The notes beneath the pieces are model-generated. The model worked only from the letters and a program-made list of their open reading frames with translations. It was not told the origin of the DNA and made no database searches. The position numbers and the translations under genes are program-made. A DNA stretch of 64,000 bases, taken from Azolla caroliniana (Eukaryota; Polypodiophyta). Below, piece after piece: positions 1 through 11,410 of this stretch. The stretch is from positions 12,276,001 to 12,340,000 of the forward strand of contig JBHGNT010000013.1 in NCBI GenBank assembly GCA_043228905.1. The letters are read 5' to 3'. How positions within the stretch are numbered: position 1 is the first letter of the stretch; each line of letters begins with the position of its first letter.

Positions 1-1004
1 GAAAAGTAAAAGAAGAAAAAAGCGAGCCACCAAAACACAGTCTGAAACGAACGCTTATAACTCTTTCGTTTGGAAGCCAAATATCATGTTCAAATATGGG
101 TTAGAAAGCTTGTGAAGAGAGCTATCCGTAGCTTTTTAAAGCTCTAAATTTGGAGGTTAGACGAGGGAGATAAGACTATTAGAATATCGATGTGTCATAG
201 ATAAGAATAGGAGATGAAAAACTCTAAAAAAAGCATAAAAAAGAAAGCAAAGGAAACTTATCTAGTGGAAGAAAACTTTATATAAAGCAAGAAGAGTAAG
301 GTGGTAGGAGAGTCTCTTTCTTGTGGTGTTTTTCTTGTCTATTCATGTAGTGCGTTTTTCTAGTGATCAATTTATCCTTATAGGCTTGAGTTTATGTATC
401 TTCTTTCTCTCTTACTTATACCATAATAATTCATTATCAATAAATCTTTGTTGTTTTGGATCTATATATCTTATTTATCCCTCCATGGAGCGCCAAAATG
501 ATGAGAGAGAGATGATAGAAAAGAGAGATAAATAAGATATATAGATCCAAAACAACAAAGATTTATTGATAATGAATTATTATGGTATAAGTAAGAGAGA
601 AAGAAGATACATAAACTCAAGCCTACAAGGATAAATTGATCACTAGAAAAACGCATTACATGAATAGGCAAGAAAAACACCACAAGAAAGAGACTCCCCT
701 ACACCACTTACTCTTCTTGCTTTATATAAAGTTCTCTTCCACTAGATAAGTTTCCCTTGCTTTCTTTTTTATGCTTTTTTTAGAGTTTTTCATCTCCTAT
801 TCTTATCTGTGACACAACAATCTTCAAATCGTCATATCTCCCTCGTCCGAGCTCCAAATTTAGAGCTTTAAAAATCTATGGATATCTCTCTTCACAAGCT
901 TTCTAACCCATTATATTTGGATTCCAAACGAATGAGTTATGAGCGTTCGTTGTAGATTGTGTTTTGGTGGCCCGCTTTTTTCTGCTTTTACTTTTCTCCA
1001 TCTT
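1..1004. repeat. Large near-perfect inverted repeat (hairpin), arms about 478 bp
   Basis: Bases 1-479 are repeated in inverse orientation at 527-1004, with a spacer of about 47 bp at 480-526. The match runs almost base for base and the left arm reaches the window edge, so the arms may be longer. Each arm carries a TATA-like tatataaagc and, further in, an AATAAA-like aataaatc. This would fit two head-to-head LTR-like sequences or a foldback element. Short reading frames inside the arms mirror each other and are a by-product of the symmetry. I recognise no gene here. Confidence 0.85.
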
Positions 1005-1165
1005 TCTTGCTTTTAGTTTGACTTATCCTTGAGACCTTGGTTCGTGATCTTGCCCTCCAGATGTAAACGCACCATACCTTATATTCTTGTAGACTTCAAT
1101 ACCTTGAATTCTAAAAACACTTTCACAACATCCAACCACAACATAAAATTCATGGCATGCTCTAA

Positions 1166-3611
1166 TTACCTCATTGTCATAAACAATTGTGGGTCAATCA
1201 ACTCCTTAAAATAATGAACACATATTGTAATCATTGTAGTCGAGTCCACTGCAACGTCATCCCCTTGCTTAACATCTACCATATTAGATCGAGCATAGGT
1301 AGGATATAATGTTTGGAAAAACAAATGAGGTTGATGTTGATTATCTATATGTCCATCCCCTAAGTTGTCACATCTTAGCATAATGATAACTTTGACATTG
1401 CAAGCAATAAATAATGAATTGCAATTGACTTTGTATATCAAAAAGCTCATGATCTAATGGTACATGTATTAATAATGCATTACAACTAGAGCGAACTTGT
1501 GAGAATTGTTAAAGAAGGCCTTGTCGTCATTGCGCATTGCTTAACCCATACATACAAATAATGATCCCACGTCTTTACTCCTTTACTATTCACTTTTTGT
1601 GAAAAGTTCACCAATTTTTGCTCCATGAGAGAATCAACGTGAAGTTGAAGCAAAAGAGAAGAATTAAAGTGTAATGAAGGCAATCCAAGTATGAATTTAT
1701 GCATGTAAATTGAATTGCTCCAAACAAATAAGGAAATGCTCTAAACACCCCTAAAACTCCTAGAACTTTCATATTGGTAAAAAAGAATCAACATATATTC
1801 TATTTATTTGACTTCATGTCTATCTATGATGTGAGATTGGAAGGTAAAATTGCTCAAATCATTCCCATGCAACCATGTCCTACATCTAACTTACAACCAA
1901 TGAAACTTAAAACAATTTGTTTAGGATTATCCATGATCGAATGTTGTGGCGTAGATTGAGATGCATCAACACACATGTTAAAATCACGCATAAGTAATCT
2001 TGGGTAGTCCACAGATAGGGTCTTAAGAAGTGGGCCCCACAATGTAGTACTTTGAGTAGTTTGGTTAGGGGCATAAATCATACCAACTATACAACCTCAC
2101 CAAAATAAGTGATCTCTATAACAAAAACTGACCATACGAATAATTATACACAACTTAAGAATAATATTTATCTTGCACGATTAATACCACACTTGAATAA
2201 TGATTAGTACGATGTCAAGCATAGAATGATGAATATGTACATAGATGAATTGTGGATCCGTATAACTCGAGCCACTTATACTCATTCTCTACTTAATAAA
2301 GTTCCCATAATATATACTTCTTATGAGGAAAACATGTCCCTCTCGCATTGCATGTTAGCACTTTTATTCAATCAATGATGTTATGGGTGCACTTGATCCG
2401 TCAAAGCAACCAATGCCATGAAATTAGTCAAAGCATGTTCCAATGTTGCATATGGGTTTTCATACATCACATCCTTAGGGTTATCTAGAAAAACATTTTG
2501 TTTAGGTCCTCCAATCTAAGGAAAACCTCGAGGATTCAAAAGATTTACATGATGTTCAAATGAGTCAAATTGAGATTGAAGGGGTGATCCCTTATCTTTA
2601 AATTATTATTCCAATGAGCTTTTTGAGGCCCCTCCCTTGTTCTTGAACTAGCTTGCCAAGTAATATCATGAGTAGTGGACAAATTATTACGTTACATATT
2701 CATTCATTTCCCCTTTGACTTGCCTTTCACACAATGCCAATCTTTATCAACAATAACATCGATACTCGGCCTTTCAATTAATTTATTTGTCCTTATCCAT
2801 AAGAACTTCACTTTGATCTAGTAAATCTATATATTGATGTCCCTTATTCTTAGGCCCAAACTTTGAAGTTGGGCATCTTTGCCATATCTTCTAGATGATG
2901 TTCCTTCGTAACAACCAGAATATTCGACACAACATCTCTCCCAGCTCCTTCCTTACCATTCCTTTCATTAGGAATCTCTATAATCAAATGACAATGATGT
3001 TGGTATTTCGCCATAAAGTGGCCCCATTCACCACATCCAAAGCAACGACCTACAAATGCCTCCCACTTCAATTTAAAACAAATTATTTTCATACTAGGTG
3101 TGTTCATACACACCCATCCTAGCCTCTTATGACTTGTATCCCATAACACAAAATCTGCTCTTATTTGTAGCATTTTCCATGTGGAAATGCCAACACTTTA
3201 CTCATTTTCCTCATTAACTCTAGTAAAAGGGGCCATAAAAATGCAAACTTACAATCCACTATCACCCAAACAGGGCACTCTTGTTTCAACAAAGTGTGAT
3301 CGTCCACTACAAGGGGCCATTACATTCCTTGACCCAATTGTGAAACAAAGAACACTATGACTTTATCCAACAATGCACTTCGATGTTTAGAGGAATGAGA
3401 TATGACATCATAAAGCCCTCCACAATATTATACAACAAGGTATTTGCACCCCCCATAAATGGTCCCAATTATAATCATCCTTGTGGCCCTCATCTGCGTG
3501 TATTGCCTCCACATATGTCAATTTCTTTCCACTAATTACAACCTTAACAAATGGAGATAACATTAGTGTCAAACTTTTGCAAAACTTTAATATCGTGCTC
3601 GTAAGTTGCAA
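1166..3611 (-). mobile_element. Decayed non-LTR retrotransposon (LINE/L1-like)
   Basis: Several broken minus-strand frames resemble a plant LINE. At 2850-3173 a peptide has the zinc-knuckle-like string CFGCGEWGHFMAKY, in which the last cysteine of CX2CX4HX4C is replaced by tyrosine, as in a decayed ORF1 protein. At 1854-2081 a peptide reads YAPNQ...LLMRDFNM, matching the endonuclease/exonuclease/phosphatase domain motif around GDFNM in LINE ORF2. At 1486-1704 the string DHYLYVWVKQ follows in the expected order. Order on the minus strand is ORF1-like, then endonuclease. No intact frame longer than about 110 codons remains, so the copy is old. Boundaries are approximate. Confidence 0.6.
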
Positions 3612-6600
3612 TATTCGAGTGGTTTGGGCATGATAAGGACCTCATTGTCAAGGTCGTAGCCAAGGACAAGTTTAAAGTGAAGAAGAGAATGTGAACGGGA
3701 AAATGAGAGAGAAATCATAAGAAATTGACAATGTATTAACAATGAGAATAAGGGTTACAAGAATATATCGAAGATTGGTGTTGAACCATAAAGGTTCATC
3801 AATACTCGAATACATGCTTATATAGCATGGTTTGGACATATGCATACTTACCACCTCGTAGACACACACGATTGCCACTTAGCATTCATTCCAACATGCC
3901 ACTTTTCATTAATGGAAACATGCCACTTGGTGATCATGTGTTAGTCTATGCAAGGTGGTGACATATTATTATATTCCCAAATAATGTAATGAAAGTTTGA
4001 TAATAATACCATATATAATATAATTTATCCTAGTGGTTGAGGTTACACATCCTCCTTGAAGAGGTCATGGGTTCAAGTCTCTGTTACAAGTTTGGAGTTT
4101 TGGTATATGTTCATAACACTCATACGGGAAGAAGCTATCTTCAACACACCTTTAACTTGCAACGTTTAACAGTGATAATTTTTAGTTTGGATCAATTTTC
4201 AATTTTCATCTCACGTACATGAAGTGAGACAATACAGATGGTGGGCTCAACTATGCGAGTGCACTTATAAGGTTATAATGTGTTTATTTTGTCTGAATAA
4301 GCCACAAATATTGTTAAGAGTCTATTACTAATCAATAGACCAAATTAAAACAAAAGATAAGTGAATAGATTGGATAGAAGAACCTATTCTTCCTAACCAC
4401 CCCCAAGCTTATGATTAAAACATAGCCAATCTACCACCGACATCCCATATTGACAAATATTAGGATGACTAGTACCTTAAAATAATAGCATGATTGTTGC
4501 AATGAAAGCCTAGCCCGCACCACCGATGCTGAAGACTTTAACGATCGGACATAATGTGCTTGAGCCTCATATTTATACATCTCCCTAGGCCCCTTGAGTA
4601 GATGTGCTTTTCTAAAAGACTCTCCATTCATTGGTCGTGAAGCTCATGATAGTGCATGCACCTATCATTCCTTCTATCCAATCACATGAGCTCCTTTCCA
4701 ACATTAGTGAATATACCCTTCACTTATGTTTTATAAATATTAGTGACAAATCCTCACCTACGTTATATGTGCATCACTTGACGTCTCCATTCAAAATACA
4801 ATTGACCAACTTGTCTTTGTAACTGGACAATAGAATACATTCATCAAGAGCATACATCAATGAAACAATATCCACGAGGCAAAGATCGTGGGGCATTATG
4901 TCCCTTGGGGATAATACAATCCATCCATCAAATTGATGATAACTAGTTTCCAAATTTGACCAAGCTATAACCACACATCTCTTTGAGAGTATGATCAGCC
5001 TTACTCAAAATACAAACTAGAGTAGGCGCCAAGTGATACCTTCAAACGCATCCACCAAAAGACAACATCAATATATGATGATGATAGAAAGAGGAGCAAA
5101 GAGTGCATTGGAGATGAGGATGTCATTCTCCCATTGAAGTACTTGTATCCAGCGGTTCGTGCATTAGTGGACCGCAAACACAGATTAACTACATGGCCTA
5201 GCGTTGGCAGGGACCCCTTCAAGTCGATAGCTTTTTGGCAGCAAGCTAGCAAGCAGGGTATATTACGAATACAGAGACGGAAATGGCAATAGGAGCGGAG
5301 AACGCTATTGCAGCATTGTCGGAACTACAACATTGTACACAAGTTCGAATTGACAAAATCAAAGCCTAGCATGGTTTTTTGTCGAGGCTATGCTTCGTAT
5401 CCTGAAACCCAAGAATCAGCGAAGAGAATCTTGAATTTCTCAGGCAGGATTTCATTTCTAGCGCGAACTGATCAGAAGCCCGCTACGGATAGACCATCAT
5501 TGGGGCCGAAGATAATGGTGGTTCCATCGAGGCCGACGATGGTGGTCCCGGGCCAAAGGTGGTGGTGGTGCTGCACTGAGGCTTCTTTCATTTCCCGAGG
5601 AAGAGTTGTGGCCCTTCTTGCTGATTCGCTGGGGTTCGCGTCCTTATTATACCACTGCACGCGGCTGCGCATTGACTGTGAGTTCATTAGCCGGCAGCTA
5701 AGCAGCAATCACACATGGAGAAGATGTGCCAGACCCAGAGATACCAAGGGGTGCGTGCCCGCTTCTTCCGCCGTGCCGGCCGCAGAGAAGAGATACACCA
5801 GACCTTGCTTGAAAGTTGCAGCCAGTTAGAAAATATGCTAGAACCGGCCGGCAGAAAGCTGACAACAGCAAGCAGGCAGGGATGCATCCAGCAACAAAAA
5901 TGCGCCAGACCTAGAAACCAAAGACGAGCAAAAGAAAAGAAAAGGACAAACGAGGGGATATGAATGCAGCCAACAGAGGGTATACCAGAAGCCGCCAGAA
6001 GCAGCAGATGACCTGTTACTACAAAAAAAACAGCTGCACATAGCAGAAGCCACTTCCAGGAAGATGAGGTGTAGAGCTGAACTGCGGACAGAGCGTGAAG
6101 AATTATGAAATTCGAGAAGAATCTGTTACACCAACTATCAGAATTACGAACACAAAAAGCAGCCAGCCGGACTGCAGCCATGCTGCGCACCTTTGGTGGA
6201 GCTGCGAGACAAACGTAAAGCGGCAGCTAACAGACTACAGTGAAGCTAGACTACAAGCCATTAGTAAACCCTGATGATTAGGTTCAGCTGTTGGCTGTGC
6301 CCGCGTATATCAATCCATTTTTTCTGTTTGCTGTGATGCGGCATGAAACAATGAACCACAGAGACGATTTGCCAGCCAACCGGGAAGTTAAACTACGAAC
6401 CAAGACCGTGCTCATCCCTGCTCGTTGCTGAAGCTAACATGCACTGATGAGGAGTTGAACCTTATGCAAGGAGCTCTGTTAGCTCTTAGTACATCAAAAG
6501 AAATCAGTAAAGTAAGTAGAGCTCTTGCCTAAAACACAAAAAACAAGGTAAACTTTAATATTGGAAATTATTCATGTTATCTTTTACGATTAATATCCTA

Positions 6601-7142
6601 CCTTACTGATTCAATTCTTCTCTTTCCATTTCTTTCACTTTAGAAGCACCCGGTAGGGTCTTGTATCTACTAGAGCTAGACCTTTGACTTCTATAAGGTT
6701 CTTCCTCTTTCTTCTACTTTGCTTTATTTTAGAAGCACCCACCTGCTACTTCCTCTTTTTTATTTTTCACATGGTACTATTATCTGTTTTTCAAGATGAT
6801 CGCCTGCCACACAATAATTTTCTATTAAAATGTTTCAATCATTCAATACCTCCTTTTGACAGCATAGTACATTCTTTTCTAACTTTGCATTGTACTTATG
6901 TATCAAACTCATGGCCTTGGGTGTCCTAGGAATAAGTTTTGATATGTCATACAACCAACTGGACTACACATTTTATATGCCAACAATGGCCCAATCGACT
7001 CTCTAGAGCATGTTGCAAGGGTGCAATGTTTCATGCCCACACTTTAGTTGAGGACCTTGGTTCCACTGAAATACCCCAAATGCAAGATCTCAAAATGATT
7101 ACCTAGCCTCCTGTCCATGAATGTTTTGCATTGGCATAGTCT
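3612..7142. other. Intergenic, no recognised gene
   Basis: AT-rich sequence with one tRNA-like SINE head (listed separately). At 5308-5829 there is a 173-codon open frame of more GC-rich composition, with W/C-rich low-complexity stretches and nothing I recognise. The string gccagacc recurs nearby (5728, 5797, 5906 region), so this looks like repetitive rather than genic sequence. The 6480-7140 part lies downstream of the PPR gene and contains its decayed C-terminal tail up to about 7100. Confidence 0.5.
4025..4090 (+). repeat. tRNA-like (SINE head) sequence
   Basis: An A-box-like tagtggttgagg (4031-4042) is followed about 30 bp later by a B-box ggttcaagtct (4070-4080). This spacing fits an internal RNA polymerase III promoter of a tRNA-derived SINE. 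The acceptor arm does not fold as a real tRNA. Similar sequences recur at 23.7 kb, 32.7 kb and in the LTRs of elements C and D. Confidence 0.45.
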
Positions 7143-9593
7143 CTAGCTTTTTTGAACCTCTCGTACATTAGCAAAAGCATAAATGTTAGACAGACAAATA
7201 TATGCTATTTGGTCTTCTTCTCTCAGTTGGACTGCACATTCAAAAGCAAGTGTTCCAACCTCTAGATTGCCCCACTTTTGGCAGGCACCAAGGACAATAT
7301 GCCACACTGCAAGATCAGGAGAAAATGGCATCTTATTAGTCATTGCTATTGCATTATCAATTTGGCCTGCACGACTATATAGATCAATCATACAAGTATA
7401 ATGCTCTAGAGTAGGCAAGATGTTATAATTTCTTAGCATATCCGCAAAATAACTTTCCCCTGTATCTATGAGACCTGAATGGCTGCAGACATTGAGAACA
7501 GAAAAGAAGGTGATCAAGTTTGGCACCACACCATCCATAATCATTCTATCAAAGGTATGACAAACAGATCTACAATCCCCAAGCTGTGCATACCCAGTAA
7601 TCAGTGAAGTCCATGATACAATATCACGCAATGGAAGTCTCTCAAAAACTTCTTGTGCTTCTGCAATAGAGCCACATTTGACATACATTTCAACTAATGT
7701 TTTGCCGACAAGTTCTTTATCCAATAATCCTTTTTTAGCAATCTCAACATGTAATACCTTGCCTTTTTCTGAGCATCCTATATTGCCACAAGCTCTAAGA
7801 ATAATACTATATGTTATGACATCCGGGGACAGATGCTCGATTTGCATTTGTTCATAATACTCGAAGACTTCTGCATTATCACCTAATTCAACATATGCCC
7901 AAATTAATACATTCCAGGAGACCACATCTCTATTTGGCATTCTATTAAACACTTCCTTTGCTTCTGCAAATAAGCCACATTTTCCATATGCATCAACTAC
8001 TGCATTTCCAATAAGAAGGTCATCCTCAAAAAATCCTTTTCTTATTATATCAATATGTAGTTCTTGACATTTTTCAGTGAGCTTTATGCTGCTGCAAGCC
8101 TTCAAAATGCAGGCTAGTGTTGTGGCATCCGGAGAGAAACCCTGTGTCTGCATCTGTTTAAAATGCACTAGTGCTTCATTGCTATATCCATATTCCACAT
8201 ATCCGGAAAGTAATGCATTCCAGGAAACTATGTCTCGAGCAAAAAGATTGTTGAACACTGCTTGCATTTCTGAAAGAAAACCACACTTTGCATACATATC
8301 AACTAGCGCATTTCCAATAACAAGATCTCCTTCTATTAAACCTCTCTTTGAAATAATAATGTGAACTTCTTGTCCCTGCTTCACATCACTAATACTACCG
8401 CAAGCTTTCACAATACAAAGAAACGTGACATTGTCCGGAAAAACTTGCTCCTCTTGCATCTCTTTGAAGCATTTCAAAGCTTCATTTCCATTCCCATCTT
8501 CTACATATCCCGAGATTAGGGCAGTCCAAGCTACCAAGTCTCGGTGCAGAAGTCCATCAAATTCTTCCTTTGCTTTTGCTAACAAACCACATTTCGCATA
8601 CATACCAACCAATGCATTATTAATGGAGAGTTCTTTCTGATACATCTTGTTCTTTTCAATTTCTCCATGTATTTCTTCGCCTCTCTCTGCAGCTTTAATG
8701 GCACCACAAGCTCTCAAGGTGCAAACATAAGTAGCAGCCGTAGGTGAGAAACCTTGTATTTTCATCTGATCAAAACAACGTAAAGCGTCTTCACCATATC
8801 CATGTTCAGCATACCCTGAGATCATTGCATTCCATGAAACAGAATCTCGTATCGGAAGCCTCAAAAAGACATCTTGAGCTGTCGAAATTAAGCCGAGCTT
8901 GGCATACATGTGGACCAAAGTATTACCAACAAATAGATCTATATCTAGAAATCCGAGTTTTACAACCTCGGCATGAATAGAATGACCACATTGTACATCT
9001 CTTGTGTTAGTGCATGCCTTGAGAATAGCAACAAAGATAAATCCGTCAGGAGATACAAATTTATCTTCTTTCATGGCATGGTACAGGGCTATAGCTCTCT
9101 GAGGTTTACCACACCTAATATACCCTGAGATAAGCGAAGTCCAAGAAGCTTCATTGCGATAGTCTAGCTTATCAAATATTTTCTGAGCTTCGTTAACGTT
9201 TCCAGATTCAGCCAACAAAGGGATTAGACCATTGCCAATGGAAACCTGGTTTTCCAGACCATTTTTCTGTATGCAAGAATACAAGCGCGGAACATACCCT
9301 CGTTTATCTCTGCATTTACTCAGCAAAGAGATGAATTCTTGCACGGAGGGCCGGAGATGGGAGTCTGATTCTAAAGCTCTGAGGGCATGTTCGGGGTCAT
9401 GAGGGCTCCGAGCATTCTGTGGTGTCGGGGAGGAGGCGATGGTGTTAGGTAGCTTCAGGCAGGGGAGAGGATAATCGGATTGCACCTGTCTGCGAAGAAG
9501 AAGAAACGATGGCGGTCCTTCGGTGGCTGGGAATGGGGAGACCCCTCCTGTTGCTGCTGTGTGAGCCATGGAGCTTTCCATTGAAGCTAGCAT
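7143..9593 (-). CDS. PLS-class pentatricopeptide repeat (PPR) protein, C-terminally truncated
   Basis: An uninterrupted 816-codon frame starts at the ATG at 9593. The first 60-90 residues are rich in S, P, T and A without repeats, consistent with an organelle transit peptide. From about residue 95 onward there are roughly seven P-L-S triads of about 100 residues, with the hallmarks GNALVDMYAKCG, RDVVSWNVLI and YVELG/YAEHG. PLS PPR proteins bind organellar RNA, often for C-to-U editing or processing. The last 70 residues enter the E1 motif (ACQKWGNLEVG...CLSNIYAFANV) and then stop. The E2/DYW region is missing. Removing one A from the A6 run before the stop restores ARDYANAKHSW, a typical E-domain continuation, for about 14 residues before another stop. 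The gene is intronless as far as seen. It may be functional as an E1-ended protein or may be a recent pseudogene. Confidence 0.9.
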   Translation of the reverse strand: MLASMESSMAHTAATGGVSPFPATEGPPSFLLLRRQVQSDYPLPCLKLPNTIASSPTPQNARSPHDPEHALRALESDSHLRPSVQEFISLLSKCRDKRGYVPRLYSCIQKNGLENQVSIGNGLIPLLAESGNVNEAQKIFDKLDYRNEASWTSLISGYIRCGKPQRAIALYHAMKEDKFVSPDGFIFVAILKACTNTRDVQCGHSIHAEVVKLGFLDIDLFVGNTLVHMYAKLGLISTAQDVFLRLPIRDSVSWNAMISGYAEHGYGEDALRCFDQMKIQGFSPTAATYVCTLRACGAIKAAERGEEIHGEIEKNKMYQKELSINNALVGMYAKCGLLAKAKEEFDGLLHRDLVAWTALISGYVEDGNGNEALKCFKEMQEEQVFPDNVTFLCIVKACGSISDVKQGQEVHIIISKRGLIEGDLVIGNALVDMYAKCGFLSEMQAVFNNLFARDIVSWNALLSGYVEYGYSNEALVHFKQMQTQGFSPDATTLACILKACSSIKLTEKCQELHIDIIRKGFFEDDLLIGNAVVDAYGKCGLFAEAKEVFNRMPNRDVVSWNVLIWAYVELGDNAEVFEYYEQMQIEHLSPDVITYSIILRACGNIGCSEKGKVLHVEIAKKGLLDKELVGKTLVEMYVKCGSIAEAQEVFERLPLRDIVSWTSLITGYAQLGDCRSVCHTFDRMIMDGVVPNLITFFSVLNVCSHSGLIDTGESYFADMLRNYNILPTLEHYTCMIDLYSRAGQIDNAIAMTNKMPFSPDLAVWHIVLGACQKWGNLEVGTLAFECAVQLREEDQIAYICLSNIYAFANVREVQKS

Positions 9594-11410
9594 CTTCTTC
9601 TTCTTCTTCTTTTAAATAAATAAATAATAATAGCTCTGCATAAGAACTCATATGTTGGTGATGGCGAAGGATCTCATCTCCGTGTGTTTCCGGAAACTTC
9701 TCGGTCGGTCGATCCAACGTTCGGGTTCGTGTCCGCATGTTCGTGTTCGTGCTCGTGCTCGTGTTCATCCACTATATGACCTGCCCAGCTCGTGACCTAT
9801 CCGGTACAACCCACCTCTCGTAGCTTTGTTACCCACCTGTAAGAGACCGACCCCGTCTGTCATGGATCATCATCTGATCACCACCTGTTTGTTTCGTGCC
9901 ACGACCTCACAAAGTGGTGGGTCGAAGATTTTTAACTCCTTCGTGGACTCGGGAGGCTACACTACACACCCCTTCTCGATGATGGTTATCGCTTTGGACA
10001 TGATCATACGATCGTTGCAATCCACATTGCCCAACCTTGGACAAGTTATTGTCGGTCTCAACTCGAGATACTGAATTATGCATGTTCTCTTCATAACATA
10101 GTGCATTGTTTATTATGTGGCGCATTAGAGAGAGATGCCAGAAAGCAATGTAAAATAGTTGTGATTGATCAATGTAAGTTGAACAACACTGTGCTCGTAT
10201 CAATTCACCACCTTCCCTCCCACCCACTTCATGCATGAGAAGTCGGAGAGAGTGCGCTAATATATGGAAAAGGCTAGGTATATTTAAGTAAAAAAGTGAA
10301 ATAAATTGTGATGTACATATAAAAATGTCTCTATATGTAACCCATACTAGCATGTTGTGAAGTCTCTTTATGGTGATTCCATGTGGTTGAAATGCCATTT
10401 ATTATTCAAGCTATGGTGTTGGTTTTCTCAACTCTCACTTTTTTTTTTAGGGAGCACCTTGCAAAGGTCATGATTTTAAGAGAAGTTATCAATGTGCATG
10501 ATCTTAATAAATGTACAAATGCAAGATTTCACATAGTGAACACACCATTGGTACTTTATGTTCAAAACATGGATCCCATTACGACTCGGGGATTACAAAG
10601 CATAACGTTTACCCCCGTTACACCACAAAACCAAGTTTTTGCATTCATATATATATATATATATTTGAAGAATAAAGAATAAGGATTAATGTTGTGAATA
10701 GATAGAGATCGTATAAGCAAGGGATATATAAAAAGGACATTGTGCAAACAAAACACATGGCCTTGATGTTAGTGAGATCATGCATACCACACACTTGAGA
10801 CGTCAATTCTTTCATGTATTATCTATCTTATGGTTTTGCACGAGATGAGAAACATGTAGAGTCAGAGAAATCGAAATGAGGCGCGGCCATGAATGTGTGT
10901 GTACACGCAATGCAATTGGACCATAGATTCGTTGGACGGCAAAAGACCGTGCATGCGTGTGGTAATGGTGGCCTATCCATCTAACTAACCTCAATTAAGG
11001 TTTAATTAGGGACCGTCTTTTTAATCCAATGTCAAATGTCAATAAGTTGAAACAAACTTCACAAACAAATAGTAGAGACAAACAACATGGTATGTAATTG
11101 CAAATTTTATACTAAGCTAATTATAACAGATACATACTCATAAAATAATGTGTTAAACTATGTATTATAAGCTATATAACCACAAAAAACCCTAAATATG
11201 ATGGATTAAAACAGACACAGACACCCGTCTTCGTAAGGTGATTCCTGTAATCTTTGCATTCCAAATTCAGCTTGTCATACCCTCAAACCTGGTTCAGGTT
11301 CAAGTGTTTTTAGGTGTATGGATATTTGTTTTGCAGTTTATTTGGCTTATTCATTCATATATGTGCATGATTGTAGCTACATGTAATCATGTCATTCAAT
11401 GATTGCAGTC
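9594..11410. other. Intergenic between the divergent PPR and URI genes
   Basis: This stretch holds the 5' flanks of two divergent genes. Visible are a CTT/AAT-rich stretch just upstream of the PPR start (9594-9630), a short tandem of ttcgtg/ctcgtg hexamers (about 9725-9765), and a (TA)n tract at 10648-10665. I see no convincing gene or RNA in it. A start-proximal promoter cannot be assigned by eye. Confidence 0.5.

Noticed and set aside
471-683. Mirror-image 70-codon frames at 323-535 and 471-683
   Set aside because: They are the two arms of the inverted repeat, with no family resemblance.
5308-5829. 173-codon open frame at 5.3 kb
   Set aside because: Low-complexity W/C and R/S stretches, no motif, repeated strings nearby; not supported as a gene.
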